This document shows, one piece after another, positions 1 through 8,709 of a stretch of 26,846 nucleotides of DNA (its first letter is position 1; the number at the start of each line of letters is the position of its first letter). Position numbers and translations under genes: made by a program. The notes below the pieces were generated by a model. It did no database searches and had not been told where the DNA came from. It worked only from the letters and a program-made list of their open reading frames with translations. The DNA comes from Methanobacterium sp. (lineage in GTDB: Archaea; Methanobacteriota; Methanobacteria; Methanobacteriales; Methanobacteriaceae): NCBI GenBank assembly GCA_019084405.1, contig JAHRFX010000054.1:1-26846 (forward strand). The letters are read 5' to 3'.

Positions 1-23
1 AGCTTCTCAACACGCGCATACAT
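1..23 (-). CDS. possible 5' end of a gene leaving the window
   Basis: Reading leftwards from an ATG at 23-21 there is an open frame of seven codons (MYARVEK) that runs off the window. A purine-rich GGGGTAAG lies just upstream of the ATG and could be its ribosome binding site, and an AT-rich TATA-like stretch lies near 60-70. Nothing about function can be said from seven codons, and it may be chance. Confidence 0.2.
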
Positions 24-232
24 CTTACCCCGAATAAAGTCGTTAAAGGATTTTATAATACTTATATATCAATAATACCTTATAAATGTTTGTATTTAAC
101 GATATAAAACAATATAACAAATAATTATAACATCACAAAATGATTAATACTAATAACAACAAAAAGGTTAAAAGAAATTCTCTTTAGTTTTTGTATATTT
201 ATTTAATAAAACCATTGCTTCCTAATAATATT

Positions 233-1707
233 TTACTTATTGAATTCCTGGTTTATTTTCCAGGCTACTATTTGTGAAGAAATAAGAGTCATGGGAACTC
301 CTATACCGGGATGGGTGTACTGTCCAGAATAATACAGGTTATCCACCTTTTTACTTTTATGGGCGGGCCTCTATAGAGCAGTCTGCCGGAGAGTGTGGGA
401 AATACCCAGGGCAGTACTCTTATACGCATTGTATCTGTCTTTAAAATCATCCAGGGCGAATATCCTTTTTATCACTATGTGGTCCCTTATTTCTTCCTGG
501 GTTTTTTCTTCCAGGTCATCCATGATCTTATTATAAAGTGATTCCCTGTTTTCAGGGGTATCTTTTAGTCCCGGAGCCAGGGGTATCAGCACAAATAAAG
601 TATCAGAATTAGGAGGGGCTGCTGTAGAATCCGTCCTTGAGGGGATATTCACATAATAAGATGGTGAATCTGGCCAGCTGCTTTTTCTGGATCAAATAGC
701 TGGTCAAACTTATCGGACCAGTCATCATCCAAAAACAGGTTATGGTGTCCAGAGACTCCACCACTTTGTCCACCCCTAAATAGGCCACCATGGCGGAAGG
801 AGCCATAACCCTTTTGTCCCAGTAGTTTTCGGAATAAGTTTGATATTTTTCAGGAATCAGATCTATTTCACTGTGGGCATAGTCTGCATTAACCAGTACC
901 AGGTCTGCATCATATATTCCTTTATCAGTAACTACCTGTTTTGCCTTCTTATCTTCCACGTCAATGGAGATTACTGGTTCATTAAATTTAAATTCCACCC
1001 CATATGAAAGGGCCAGGCCATATATGGATCTAACTACTTTCCTCATTCCACCTTCCGGATAAAATACTCCCATGCTAAGGTCAATATGAGACATAATATG
1101 GTACATGGAGGGGGTATTTTGAGGGGATCCTCCTAAAAATCCAATGGAATATTCCACCACTTTACGGGCCTCATCACTTTCAAAACGTTTATTTACAAAG
1201 TGGTCCAGGCTTTCTAAAATATTGAGTCTTATGCCCTGTAAGAGAAGTTTTCCATTTAAAAAATCAAATATAGATGTGAAGTCCTTATAAAGCATCTCTT
1301 TTACCGAAGAATCATACAACTTTCCAGCAGATTCCAGATATTCCTTTAATTTTTCCCCACCATTTTATTCAAACTCATCAAAGAGTTTATAATTTTCTTC
1401 TAAGTCCGAAGCAATATCCACTACCTTGGTATCCCCAAAGAAAATACGATAAGAGGGATCAAGTCTTTTCAACTCAAATAAGTCCTCTGGTTTTTTTCCA
1501 AATTCTGCAAAGAAGTTTTCATAAACATCAGGCATGAGATACCAGGAAGGCCCCATATCAAAGTTAAACCCTTCTTCACTATATACACTGGCCCTTCCAC
1601 CTGCAAATTCATTTTTTTCTAAAACAGTGATATTATGGCCCTCTTTAGCAAGCAATGCTGCTGCAGAAAGACCCCCAAAATCCAGACCCTACCACGACTA
1701 CATTCAT
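233..1707 (-). pseudogene. phytoene desaturase (CrtI-like) pseudogene
   Basis: An FAD-dependent phytoene desaturase/carotenoid oxidoreductase-type gene of about 490 codons, broken in several places. It begins MNVVVVGSGF at 1707, the Rossmann FAD-binding motif, and ends with the family's C-terminal segment (YYSGQYTHPGIGVPM) before a TAA at 233. I see five lesions: one extra base in the T/A run at 1677-1680, an in-frame TAA at 1367-1365, one missing base near 747/748, one missing base near 676/677, and an in-frame TAG at 373-371 where the family has Trp. Restoring these gives one continuous reading frame with normal family motifs (DMGPSWY, FYPEGGM, VNADYAHSE, NIPSRTDSTAAPP). The downstream fragments start at internal codons without convincing ribosome binding sites. 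Known members oxidise, or in some archaea reduce, isoprenoid chains; the product here should be non-functional unless the lesions are sequencing errors. Confidence 0.87.
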
Positions 1708-2074
1708 TTTATCCCTCATTTAACAACCATTAATAAAATTTATATGTAAAATATTTGCTTTCATAATATATAAAACTATTAATTATTTCCATTTCCACTT
1801 AAAAAAGACTATTACTGCTTAATATGACAATTACATTATTAAAAGACCTATTTAAAAATAGATAATTAAAATAACTTAAATTTAAAGGCATATTTATTTG
1901 TATATTAACTAACTATTGTCTCAGGTTTTATATAAATATTTCTTTAAAAATTGAAATTTCAAAGCCATCTCCAGTAGCAGGATATAGGAAAATAAAAAAA
2001 AGGAATGGAATAATTAAGGATTTAGTTTAAGTAAAGTAAGATTTAAATAATTCTTTTCTAATTTAAGGAAATAT
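1708..2074. other. AT-rich intergenic region, no gene seen
   Basis: This 367-base stretch lies between the start of the decayed crtI-like gene and the stop codon of the HEAT-repeat gene, both on the minus strand. It is very AT-rich, with short open frames only and no ribosome binding site before any of them. It should hold the old promoter of the crtI-like gene and the terminator region of the HEAT gene, but I cannot place either with confidence. Confidence 0.5.
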
Positions 2075-2644
2075 TTATGAATTTATTTTTTTCAATGATT
2101 TATTAGCTGCCTTTTTAAACTCTTTATCCCCTTTTCGGCGGGCTTTTTTAATAGGATCTATGGCTTTTTCGTCTTTAAGGTCTCCTAAAGACCTCACTGC
2201 CGCCAGTCTAACACCAAAATCTTCATCTTCCATGACCTTAATCAAGGGTTCTAATGCTTTTTTATCACCTAATTCCCCTAATGACCGGGCTGCTACTTTT
2301 CTAACCCCCCAGTCTTCAGCATCCAATGCAGATATGAAATAGTCCACGGTGGATGGATCTCCAATTTTTTTAAGGGCAAAAGTAGCATATCGAAGTGTTT
2401 CTCCTTCTTCCTTATTTAAAATTTCAATCAAAGGATTAACTGCAGATTTACCAAATTTAGATAAGGCCTGTGCAGATTTAAAACGAACCTGAGGATTTTC
2501 ATCTTTAAGTGCGTCTATTAAGGGTTTTAATGATTCATCACTGCATAATTCACCTAAGTCATCAGCTGCTTTTTTTCGAATTTCAGGATCATCACTTTTT
2601 AAATTATTAATTGCTTCTGTTAAATTATCATGAGAACTGGTCAT
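2075..2644 (-). CDS. HEAT-repeat protein (PBS-lyase type repeats)
   Basis: A soluble protein of 189 residues built almost entirely from about five to six HEAT repeats of roughly 31 residues, each with the PBS-lyase HEAT-like signature (AxxLGxLxDxxAxxPLIxxLxDxDxxVR). Visible examples are AADDLGELCSDESLKPLIDA, AARSLGELGDKKALEPLIKV and AVRSLGDLKDEKAIDPIKKA. Such proteins form a curved scaffold for protein-protein contacts and have no catalytic residues. The frame opens at a GTG at 2653, but that GTG is part of a GGTGA ribosome binding site, so I take the ATG at 2644 (MTSSHDN) as the start. The C-terminus is lysine-rich. It stands alone, divergent from the prenyltransferase gene, and its partner cannot be inferred. 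Confidence 0.88.
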   Translation of the reverse strand: MTSSHDNLTEAINNLKSDDPEIRKKAADDLGELCSDESLKPLIDALKDENPQVRFKSAQALSKFGKSAVNPLIEILNKEEGETLRYATFALKKIGDPSTVDYFISALDAEDWGVRKVAARSLGELGDKKALEPLIKVMEDEDFGVRLAAVRSLGDLKDEKAIDPIKKARRKGDKEFKKAANKSLKKINS

Positions 2645-2762
2645 TACATTCACCTTTTATAATATTTGTTGAATTTTAATAAAGAATTCATTTATGGATA
2701 AAATAAGTATTGTGGTACCTATAAATCATGGGGGCTTAATGGAGATAATTATTTCCCGAGCC

Positions 2763-2770
2763 ATATAAAT
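2763..2770 (+). promoter_or_regulatory. TATA box of the prenyltransferase gene
   Basis: The sequence ATATAAAT sits about 30 bases before the ATG at 2796. Archaeal transcription starts about 22-27 bases downstream of the TATA box, which puts the start nearly on the ATG. With no ribosome binding site visible before that ATG, a leaderless transcript is likely. Confidence 0.45.
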
Positions 2771-2795
2771 ATAATTTAATTCATAAAATAAATAT

Positions 2796-3722
2796 ATGGA
2801 AATAACCCGGGACAATCTGGTTAAGATAATAAAATTAGGCAGGATGCAATTTTTAATTGCTGGTTTTATACTTTATTCTATGGGAGGTCTTTTAGCCGGA
2901 TTAATTATGGATGATTTTTCTGTTTTTAGATTTTTATTTGGCTATGCCATTTTAATGCCCGCCCATTTATCAGTATCATATAGTAACGACTATTTTGATC
3001 AGGATGCAGACCGTTTCAATCCAACCCATGGATTTACCGGGGGTAGTGGTATCCTCCTGGAAAACCCGCAACTAAGAGCATTCTCTCATAGTTTTTCCCT
3101 TTTTTTAATTGGCCTTTCTCTAGCACTGGCCTTTTTATTTTCATGGTATTATTCCTCTCTGGCCTTTTTCATATGGGCCTTATTAGGGAACCTGTTAGGA
3201 TATTATTATTCTGCCCCTCCCCTTAAATTATCTTATAGAGGTTTAGGAGAAATATCCACTGTTTTAACCGGTTTAATAATCCCAGGTTTTGGTTATCTGG
3301 CTTTAACTGGATATATCGACCTTAAAATATTATTATTTTCCCTGCCCCTTATGATTTTCCAGTTACTATTCATTTGCAGTGTGGAAATTCCAGATAGAGA
3401 GGCAGATATCAGGGGAGGTAAAAATAATTTGATAGTAAGATATGGTAGAGAAACAGGATTTAGAATAATGGGTTTATGTGCAGTTTCTGGTTCTATAATA
3501 CTGGGATTATTATTTTTTAGCGGTATTTACCCGGAAATTATCAATTTTGGAGTTATGTTGGCCTTTTGTATGATACTCATGGTACCCAGTATATACGGAT
3601 TTATAAAAAAGCCGGTAGAACGACAAGAAGCCACTAAATTATCTTTTTTAATTTTAAATTCCCTGGTACTCCTGGGTTTGGCCAATGCATCTTATTTTGT
3701 TTATCTACTCTTTTTCCAGTAA
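2796..3722 (+). CDS. UbiA-family prenyltransferase
   Basis: An integral membrane prenyltransferase of 308 residues with about eight or nine hydrophobic helices. The first Asp-rich motif is N64-D65-Y-F-D68-Q-D70-A-D72 and the second is D200-REA-D204; in the UbiA superfamily these bind Mg2+ and the diphosphate of the prenyl donor. The GGSG after the first motif and the tail of the second motif (RGGKNNLIVRYG) resemble the MenA/1,4-dihydroxy-2-naphthoate prenyltransferase branch, but methanogens of this group lack menaquinone, so the acceptor is unknown. Archaeal relatives include geranylgeranylglyceryl phosphate synthases of ether-lipid synthesis. Start ATG with a TATA box 30 bases upstream and no ribosome binding site, suggesting leaderless translation. 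It is not in an obvious operon. The family is firm; the substrate is not. Confidence 0.9.
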   Translation: MEITRDNLVKIIKLGRMQFLIAGFILYSMGGLLAGLIMDDFSVFRFLFGYAILMPAHLSVSYSNDYFDQDADRFNPTHGFTGGSGILLENPQLRAFSHSFSLFLIGLSLALAFLFSWYYSSLAFFIWALLGNLLGYYYSAPPLKLSYRGLGEISTVLTGLIIPGFGYLALTGYIDLKILLFSLPLMIFQLLFICSVEIPDREADIRGGKNNLIVRYGRETGFRIMGLCAVSGSIILGLLFFSGIYPEIINFGVMLAFCMILMVPSIYGFIKKPVERQEATKLSFLILNSLVLLGLANASYFVYLLFFQ

Positions 3723-3940
3723 TTAATCCCGTGAAATATTTTTCATCTTTAGATTTCTATTAAAAAAAATGATTCATTTTAGTTTCAATAAAAATATAAC
3801 GAATATAGTTATATATCTAAAAAATTAAATTAAACATTCCTTACCAGGTTCTGTTGAAAAACATTATTATGAAGGGTGGGCCATCGTTCCACTTTCAGTC
3901 CTGAGGGAAGATATGAAAAATAATAGGAGACTATATTGAT

Positions 3941-4687
3941 TTGAATTCATTAACTACTATTCCCATTATAGAAAGTGGGGAAATAATTGATTTATCCCTG
4001 AAGATAGGAGATTATCTGGTCCTTTCCGATTTACATTTAGGTTATGAGCAATCATTAAATAGAGAAGGACTTATGATACCTAAATTTCAATTTAAAAAAA
4101 TTTTAGAACGTTTAGAAAAAATAACAAAATACAGCGGCCTTGAGAAAATAATAATAAATGGTGATCTCAAGCATGAATTTGGTAAAATTTCCTGGCAAGA
4201 ACAAAAGGAAGTTAAAAGCTTTTTAGAATATTTACAGGATTATTTTAGTGAAATAGTGCTAATTAAAGGCAATCATGATAATTTCACTCCTTACATCAGT
4301 GAAAAACTGGATATTGAAATGAGAGATAACATTTCCCTTAATAATTGCCTGATTCTACATGGACATAAAATACCCGACTTGAATGAGTATAAAGAACCAA
4401 CCCTGGTAATTGGACATGAACATCCCTGCATCGGGCTTAGAAATGGGGAAAGACTGGAAAAAATAAAATGTTTCCTTAAAGGGCAGTTTAAGGATAGGGA
4501 ATTGATTGTAATACCCTCTTTCAATTTCATTTCTGAAGGATCAGATATTCTACATGAAAAACTTTTATCACCTTTTCTAAATAAACAGTCCCTGGATAAT
4601 TTTGAAGTTTATGGTGTGGAAAATTTTGAAGTATTTCCCTTTGGAACGGTGAAGAATATACTCCAGGCCAGTGCCAAATTTGTATGA
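3941..4687 (+). CDS. PdeM-like metallophosphoesterase
   Basis: A calcineurin-like metallophosphoesterase of 248 residues. The metal-binding motifs appear in order: SDLHLG, NGDLKHE, GNHDN, HGH and GHEHP. They would coordinate two divalent metals, usually Mn2+. This short form with the extended GHEHP region matches the family annotated in bacteria as ligase-associated DNA damage response endonuclease PdeM and as an uncharacterised phosphoesterase in archaea. The start is a TTG at 3941 preceded by AGGAG about 11 bases upstream; the nearby ATG at 3912 and the TTG at 3936 run into stops. The Lhr-type helicase follows after 52 bases on the same strand, and this pairing is also common in bacteria, which supports a nucleic-acid repair role. 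The substrate is inferred from context only. Confidence 0.88.
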   Translation: MNSLTTIPIIESGEIIDLSLKIGDYLVLSDLHLGYEQSLNREGLMIPKFQFKKILERLEKITKYSGLEKIIINGDLKHEFGKISWQEQKEVKSFLEYLQDYFSEIVLIKGNHDNFTPYISEKLDIEMRDNISLNNCLILHGHKIPDLNEYKEPTLVIGHEHPCIGLRNGERLEKIKCFLKGQFKDRELIVIPSFNFISEGSDILHEKLLSPFLNKQSLDNFEVYGVENFEVFPFGTVKNILQASAKFV

Positions 4688-4739
4688 TAATGACATAAGT
4701 TGCCCCTGGTAAAATAAAAAAATCGTCTTTTTTGATAAC

Positions 4740-7319
4740 ATGATACAAAAACAGGACAGGATATACTCTTCTAAAGAGATTTTTGCTAATTTACATCCCT
4801 GGGTAAGTAAATGGTTTAAAGGAAAGTTTGAAAAATTTACTCCTGCCCAGAAATACGCCATCATGGATATTCATCAGCAAAAAAATGTGCTGATTTCATC
4901 CCCTACCGGTTCAGGAAAAACTCTTACTGCCTTTTTATCCATTATAAGCGAATTAACTTCTTTAGCCCAAAAAGAAGAATTAGAGGATAAAGTTTACTGT
5001 ATTTACATTTCCCCTTTAAAAGCCCTGGATAATGATATCGAAAAAAATTTAGAGGAACCTTTAAGGGAAATAGAGATGATTTCAGGTAAAAATCTGGGAA
5101 TACGAAAAGCAGTGCGTACCGGTGACACCCCCCAATCTAAACGTGCGGCCATGCTCAAAAACCCACCCCATATCCTCATAACCACTCCGGAAACACTATC
5201 CATCCTTCTGGTGGCACCTAAGTTTAGAGAAAAGTTATCCCATGTTAAATATGTTATTGTGGATGAAATTCACTCCCTTGCAGAAAATAAAAGAGGAGTA
5301 CATCTTTCTTTAAGTCTGGAAAGATTACATCATCTCATAGGTAATTTCACCCGTATTGGTTTATCAGCCACCGTTCATCCCCTGGAGAAAGTAGCCCGGT
5401 TTTTGGTGGGATATGAATACGGCCAGGTACGAGAATGTTTGATAGTGGATATTAACTATCTTAAACAACTGGATATGGAAGTTATCTGTCCTGTGGATGA
5501 TATTATTGCTGCTGATCCTGATGAGACCAATACCGCCATGTACCACCTTCTGGATGATTTAATTAGCCATCATAAGACCACTTTAATATTCACCAACACC
5601 CGGAGTGGTACTGAAAGCATTGTTTATAACCTGAAAAAACGTTTTAAGGAGAATTATAACCAGGAAAATATCATGGCCCATCATTCTTCCCTTTCTAAAG
5701 AAATACGTTTAGAAACAGAAAATAATTTGAAAGAAGGGAAGTTGAAAGTGGTGGTTTCCTCCACCTCACTGGAACTGGGAATTGATATTGGCTATATTGA
5801 CCTGGTAATACTGGTGAGTTCCCCTAAATCTGTTTCCCGGGCCCTGCAGCGCATTGGCCGCAGTGGCCACCAGTTACATGAAAAATCTAAAGGCCGGATG
5901 CTGGTGGTGGATCGGGATGATCTACTGGAGTGTTCGGTGATTTTAAAAAATGCACTGGAAGGGAAGATAGACTCTATAAACATACCTAACAACTGTCTGG
6001 ATGTATTATCCCAGCATATCTATGGGATGGCTATAGAAAATAAATGGGATATTGATTATGCCTATGAAGTTGTAAAAAAGAGTTACTGTTACCATCAACT
6101 TTCTAAAACAGATTATTTAAGTGTTTTAAGTTATATGGCTGGAGAATATACCAGTTTAGAGGATAGATATGTTTATGCCAAAATATGGGTGGATTATAAC
6201 AAGAACATGTTTGGAAAAAGAGGAAGATTAGCCCGGATGCTTTATTCCACCAATATTGGTACTATACCGGACCGCAGTGGAGCAGTGGTAAAATGTGCCG
6301 GTAAAGTGGTAGGCCGGATAGAGGAGGATTTTATGGAGAAACTCCGTAAAGGAGATAGCTTTGTTTTGGGAGGTAATATTTACCGGTTCAATTATGCCCG
6401 GGGTATGAGTGTAAATGTAAGTCCTGCTTCAGGACCCCCTACCATTCCTTCCTGGTTTTCTGAGCAGTTACCCCTATCATTTGATCTGGCAGTTGATATT
6501 CAACGTTTCAGGGATATAATGGATAGTAAACTAAGTTATGGTAAGAGTAAAGAAGAAATCATGGAATTTATTCATGGTTATTTATATGTGGATTACAATG
6601 CCGCCCACTCTATCTTCCAGTATTTCCAGGAGCAGTACCTTTTTGCCCATATTCCCAGTAATCGGCGGCTTCTGGTGGAATATTATACCGGTTTTGGTGG
6701 TAGGAAATTTGTGGTTTTCCACACTTTATTTGGAAGACGGGTTAATGATGCCTTATCCCGGGCCCTGGCATATATAATTGCTAAAAAATTTAAAAGAGAT
6801 GTGATGATTTCTGTATCAGATAATGGATTCTATTTAAGTTCAGAAGGAAAAATAGGAGGATTAGAGGCTTTCAAAGAATTGAATTCCGAGAACCTGGTGG
6901 AGATTCTAATTAAAGCCATAGATAAAACCGAAACTCTGGCCAGCCGGTTTCGTCATTGCGCCGGGAGGTCTTTAATGATACTGCGTCGTTATAAAGGCCA
7001 GGAAAAATCTGTAGGGCGTCAGCAGGTTAAAGGGAAAATATTGCTTAAATTTGTACAGGAACTTGATGAGAATTTTTCTATCCTGAAAGAAGCACGAAGG
7101 GAAGTGATTGAAGATTACATGGATGTTAAAAATGCCCAGAGAGTTTTAGAATGGATAGAAAGTAATCAAATGGAAATCAAACAGTTCAATACTAAAATTC
7201 CTTCTCCTTTTGCATTTAATCTGGTAGCCCAGGGATATCTGGATGTTTTAAAGTATGAAGAAAGAATAGAGTTTATAAAAAGGATGCATGAAGCCATTGT
7301 AATGGAAATCCGCGGATGA
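4740..7319 (+). CDS. lhr: Lhr-type ATP-dependent DNA/RNA helicase
   Basis: A superfamily 2 helicase of 859 residues, matching the Lhr-core length. Motifs in order: Q-motif region FTPAQ near 33-37, Walker A SPTGSGKT at 54-61, motif Ib TTPET near 148-152, Walker B DEIH at 175-178, SAT at 209-211, then HHSSLSK, TSLELGIDIG and QRIGRSGH in the second RecA domain, followed by winged-helix and Lhr C-terminal domains. Lhr proteins are 3'-5' translocases that unwind 3'-tailed duplexes and RNA:DNA hybrids; in archaea and bacteria they are tied to DNA damage responses. The start ATG has no strong ribosome binding site, but the close upstream phosphoesterase suggests translational coupling or co-transcription. 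All key motifs are intact. The gene ends just before an AT-rich palindrome that separates it from the convergent methyltransferase. Confidence 0.94.
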   Translation: MIQKQDRIYSSKEIFANLHPWVSKWFKGKFEKFTPAQKYAIMDIHQQKNVLISSPTGSGKTLTAFLSIISELTSLAQKEELEDKVYCIYISPLKALDNDIEKNLEEPLREIEMISGKNLGIRKAVRTGDTPQSKRAAMLKNPPHILITTPETLSILLVAPKFREKLSHVKYVIVDEIHSLAENKRGVHLSLSLERLHHLIGNFTRIGLSATVHPLEKVARFLVGYEYGQVRECLIVDINYLKQLDMEVICPVDDIIAADPDETNTAMYHLLDDLISHHKTTLIFTNTRSGTESIVYNLKKRFKENYNQENIMAHHSSLSKEIRLETENNLKEGKLKVVVSSTSLELGIDIGYIDLVILVSSPKSVSRALQRIGRSGHQLHEKSKGRMLVVDRDDLLECSVILKNALEGKIDSINIPNNCLDVLSQHIYGMAIENKWDIDYAYEVVKKSYCYHQLSKTDYLSVLSYMAGEYTSLEDRYVYAKIWVDYNKNMFGKRGRLARMLYSTNIGTIPDRSGAVVKCAGKVVGRIEEDFMEKLRKGDSFVLGGNIYRFNYARGMSVNVSPASGPPTIPSWFSEQLPLSFDLAVDIQRFRDIMDSKLSYGKSKEEIMEFIHGYLYVDYNAAHSIFQYFQEQYLFAHIPSNRRLLVEYYTGFGGRKFVVFHTLFGRRVNDALSRALAYIIAKKFKRDVMISVSDNGFYLSSEGKIGGLEAFKELNSENLVEILIKAIDKTETLASRFRHCAGRSLMILRRYKGQEKSVGRQQVKGKILLKFVQELDENFSILKEARREVIEDYMDVKNAQRVLEWIESNQMEIKQFNTKIPSPFAFNLVAQGYLDVLKYEERIEFIKRMHEAIVMEIRG

Positions 7320-7328
7320 AGTTATATT

Positions 7329-7350
7329 TTAAAAAAAAGATCTTTTTTAA
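7329..7350. terminator. AT-rich palindrome between convergent genes
   Basis: Between the lhr stop and the methyltransferase stop lies a near-perfect palindrome made of an A-run, GATC and a T-run. On either strand it forms a weak AU hairpin ending in a U-tract, which is enough for archaeal termination at U-rich sequence. It overlaps the methyltransferase stop codon. Confidence 0.35.
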
Positions 7351-8036
7351 GTTTTTGAAATAACCAGCATCTGGTTTCCCCCGGGGCGGAACTGGTAATC
7401 CACCTTCACCAATTTAGATTTATAATTATCAGAAAGAGAATTAGTTACCTTTTCCACCATGGTTGATTTTATTCCCTTATGTTTTACCAGGGGATATAAT
7501 CTCAGTTCTTTTCGGGTAACCCTCATCATTTCCTCTACCGCTTTCTGGTGGAACTCTTCACTCAGGCGGTGATCATAAATAAATAGTAAATGAGCACAGA
7601 GTACCAGATCAAAGCTGTTATCTGGAAAGGGAAGGTCTGTTAGATCCCCTTTAAGATATCTTTCCCCTTTTCCTATCTTGTAATCTAGATAAAAATCCTG
7701 ACAGGACTTTTTTCTGTGTTTTTTTAGTTCATCCAGATTATTAAAGAAACTCCAGATAAATTCCTGTTTCATTTTTTCCAGGGCATCAACTAGAGCTTGC
7801 AGGTGTTTTTGGCACTGGAGTTGTAAAAATTCAGGGCTTTTATCATAAATTAAATCAACAGCAGTAACTTCAAAGTCCTGTTTATGCATATATGATGTAA
7901 ATGAGCTGGCCCCTGCTGCACAGTCCAAAATTTTTTGATTTTTCAAATTTTTAAGGTCCAGATCAAACATTTTAAGATATTCCATCCAGCTGCGTCCAAT
8001 AAATATAGGTCCGGTAATTTTAGTTTTCTTTTTCAT
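7347..8036 (-). CDS. class I SAM-dependent methyltransferase
   Basis: A soluble protein of 229 residues with a Rossmann-type methyltransferase fold. Motif I is ILDCAAGASS at residues 36-45, the acidic residue ending strand 2 is D61 (TAVD), and the motif IV/post-motif region is FPDNSFDLVLCAHLLF followed by a MMRV-type helix. These would bind S-adenosylmethionine; nothing identifies the acceptor. An insert of about 45 residues between strands 2 and 3 (LQCQKHLQALVDALEKMKQ and beyond) is helical and charged. The ATG at 8036 is preceded by an AAAGGT ribosome binding site. It is transcribed towards lhr and away from the candidate RNA. The closest general description is a methyltransferase-11 family enzyme of unknown substrate. 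Confidence 0.85.
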   Translation of the reverse strand: MKKKTKITGPIFIGRSWMEYLKMFDLDLKNLKNQKILDCAAGASSFTSYMHKQDFEVTAVDLIYDKSPEFLQLQCQKHLQALVDALEKMKQEFIWSFFNNLDELKKHRKKSCQDFYLDYKIGKGERYLKGDLTDLPFPDNSFDLVLCAHLLFIYDHRLSEEFHQKAVEEMMRVTRKELRLYPLVKHKGIKSTMVEKVTNSLSDNYKSKLVKVDYQFRPGGNQMLVISKT

Positions 8037-8178
8037 TTAAAGACCTTTTAATTGTTTTAGAGATTCCTAACTATTTATTATTTTTAATATTCAAATTAGC
8101 ATCGATTAAATAGATTGGAATTAACTCTGCATTGTTTTAAGCCCCTGCATATTGCATATTTATGATAGAAGCGATAAG

Positions 8179-8186
8179 TTTATATA
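8179..8186 (+). promoter_or_regulatory. TATA box of the candidate small RNA
   Basis: TTTATATA is a consensus methanogen TATA box. Counting about 26 bases from its centre predicts a transcription start near 8208, one base before the first stem-loop of the structured segment (8209-8227). No start codon with a ribosome binding site follows within a sensible distance, so an RNA gene or a long leader is the natural product. Confidence 0.5.
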
Positions 8187-8207
8187 TGATAACAAAGTCA
8201 TATAATG

Positions 8208-8375
8208 TTGTGTGTAGTATGCACACATCACCCCAAAATTGTAGTTTTCGACGCGAAATATCTATTTATTTTGTTGAAAACTCGAAACATATAAGCTTCC
8301 AGAGAAACACACCTCCCTTTTCACTCCTAACAACCCCTAAATTATTCTCTGGGAGCTTATTTTTATTAAATTTTA
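8208..8375 (+). ncRNA. candidate structured regulatory RNA with anti-Shine-Dalgarno loop
   Basis: Three consecutive stem-loops lie downstream of a TATA box. Hairpin 1: 8209-8214 with 8222-8227, six perfect pairs and a 7-base loop. Hairpin 2: 8243-8252 with 8273-8282, ten pairs including one G-U, loop 8253-8272. Hairpin 3: 8291-8306 with 8345-8360, sixteen pairs including one G-U, with a 38-base loop (8307-8344) that contains no G and is rich in C (ACACACCTCCC, CACTCCTAACAACCCCT). A T-rich stretch after 8360 could end transcription. A single-stranded C-rich linker (CACCCC) separates hairpins 1 and 2. The loop could pair with the ribosome-binding regions of several genes in the redox island that follows (see findings). 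It may be an independent small RNA acting in trans, as known for sRNA154 and sRNA162 of Methanosarcina mazei, or part of a long frdA leader. The open frame overlapping it (8162-8383) lacks a ribosome binding site and does not look like protein. Expression is not shown. Confidence 0.5.
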
Positions 8376-8709
8376 CATACTAACTAGAGATAAAAACTTA
8401 TTTTTTATAAATCTAATTTTTTTCTTAAAATAACATCAAAAAGATATTTTTTTTATGAAATCAGTTTTCTTTATTTTCTAGCTAAATTAGAAAATCATTA
8501 ATAATTTATTAAAATAATATTTAATTAAAAATTTACGCTTTCTATTTATAATAGAGAACTTTTGTACTTATTTTTGTTTTTAGGCCCTGAAATAGATAAA
8601 AAAAGACTAATAAAGCAAAAAATAAATAATTTGGACCCGGAAAAGAAGGAATAAAAATAATACCTCCATCCAATAGAACTATTAATAAAATGTTTCAGGG
8701 GGTTAGTTA
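8376..8709 (+). other. AT-rich upstream region of frdA
   Basis: A 334-base gene-free stretch of extreme AT content between the candidate RNA and frdA. TTTATAATA at 8545-8553 is a possible TATA box for the frdA operon, which would give a leader of roughly 130 bases. At the 3' end AGGGGG (8697-8702) is the frdA ribosome binding site. No coding potential or strong hairpin was seen otherwise. Confidence 0.4.

Noticed and set aside
1534..1749. Plus-strand open frame opposite the crtI-like pseudogene
   Set aside because: Antisense shadow with no ribosome binding site, while the minus strand has recognisable FAD-binding sequence.
3860..3912. GC-richer patch before the metallophosphoesterase gene, considered as a C/D-box RNA
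   Set aside because: A CTGA D-box-like site is present but no credible C box (RTGATGA) in the right place, and only weak hairpins form.
8162..8383. Open frame of 73 codons overlapping the candidate RNA
   Set aside because: No ribosome binding site, unlikely amino-acid composition, and the DNA is better explained by three stem-loops.
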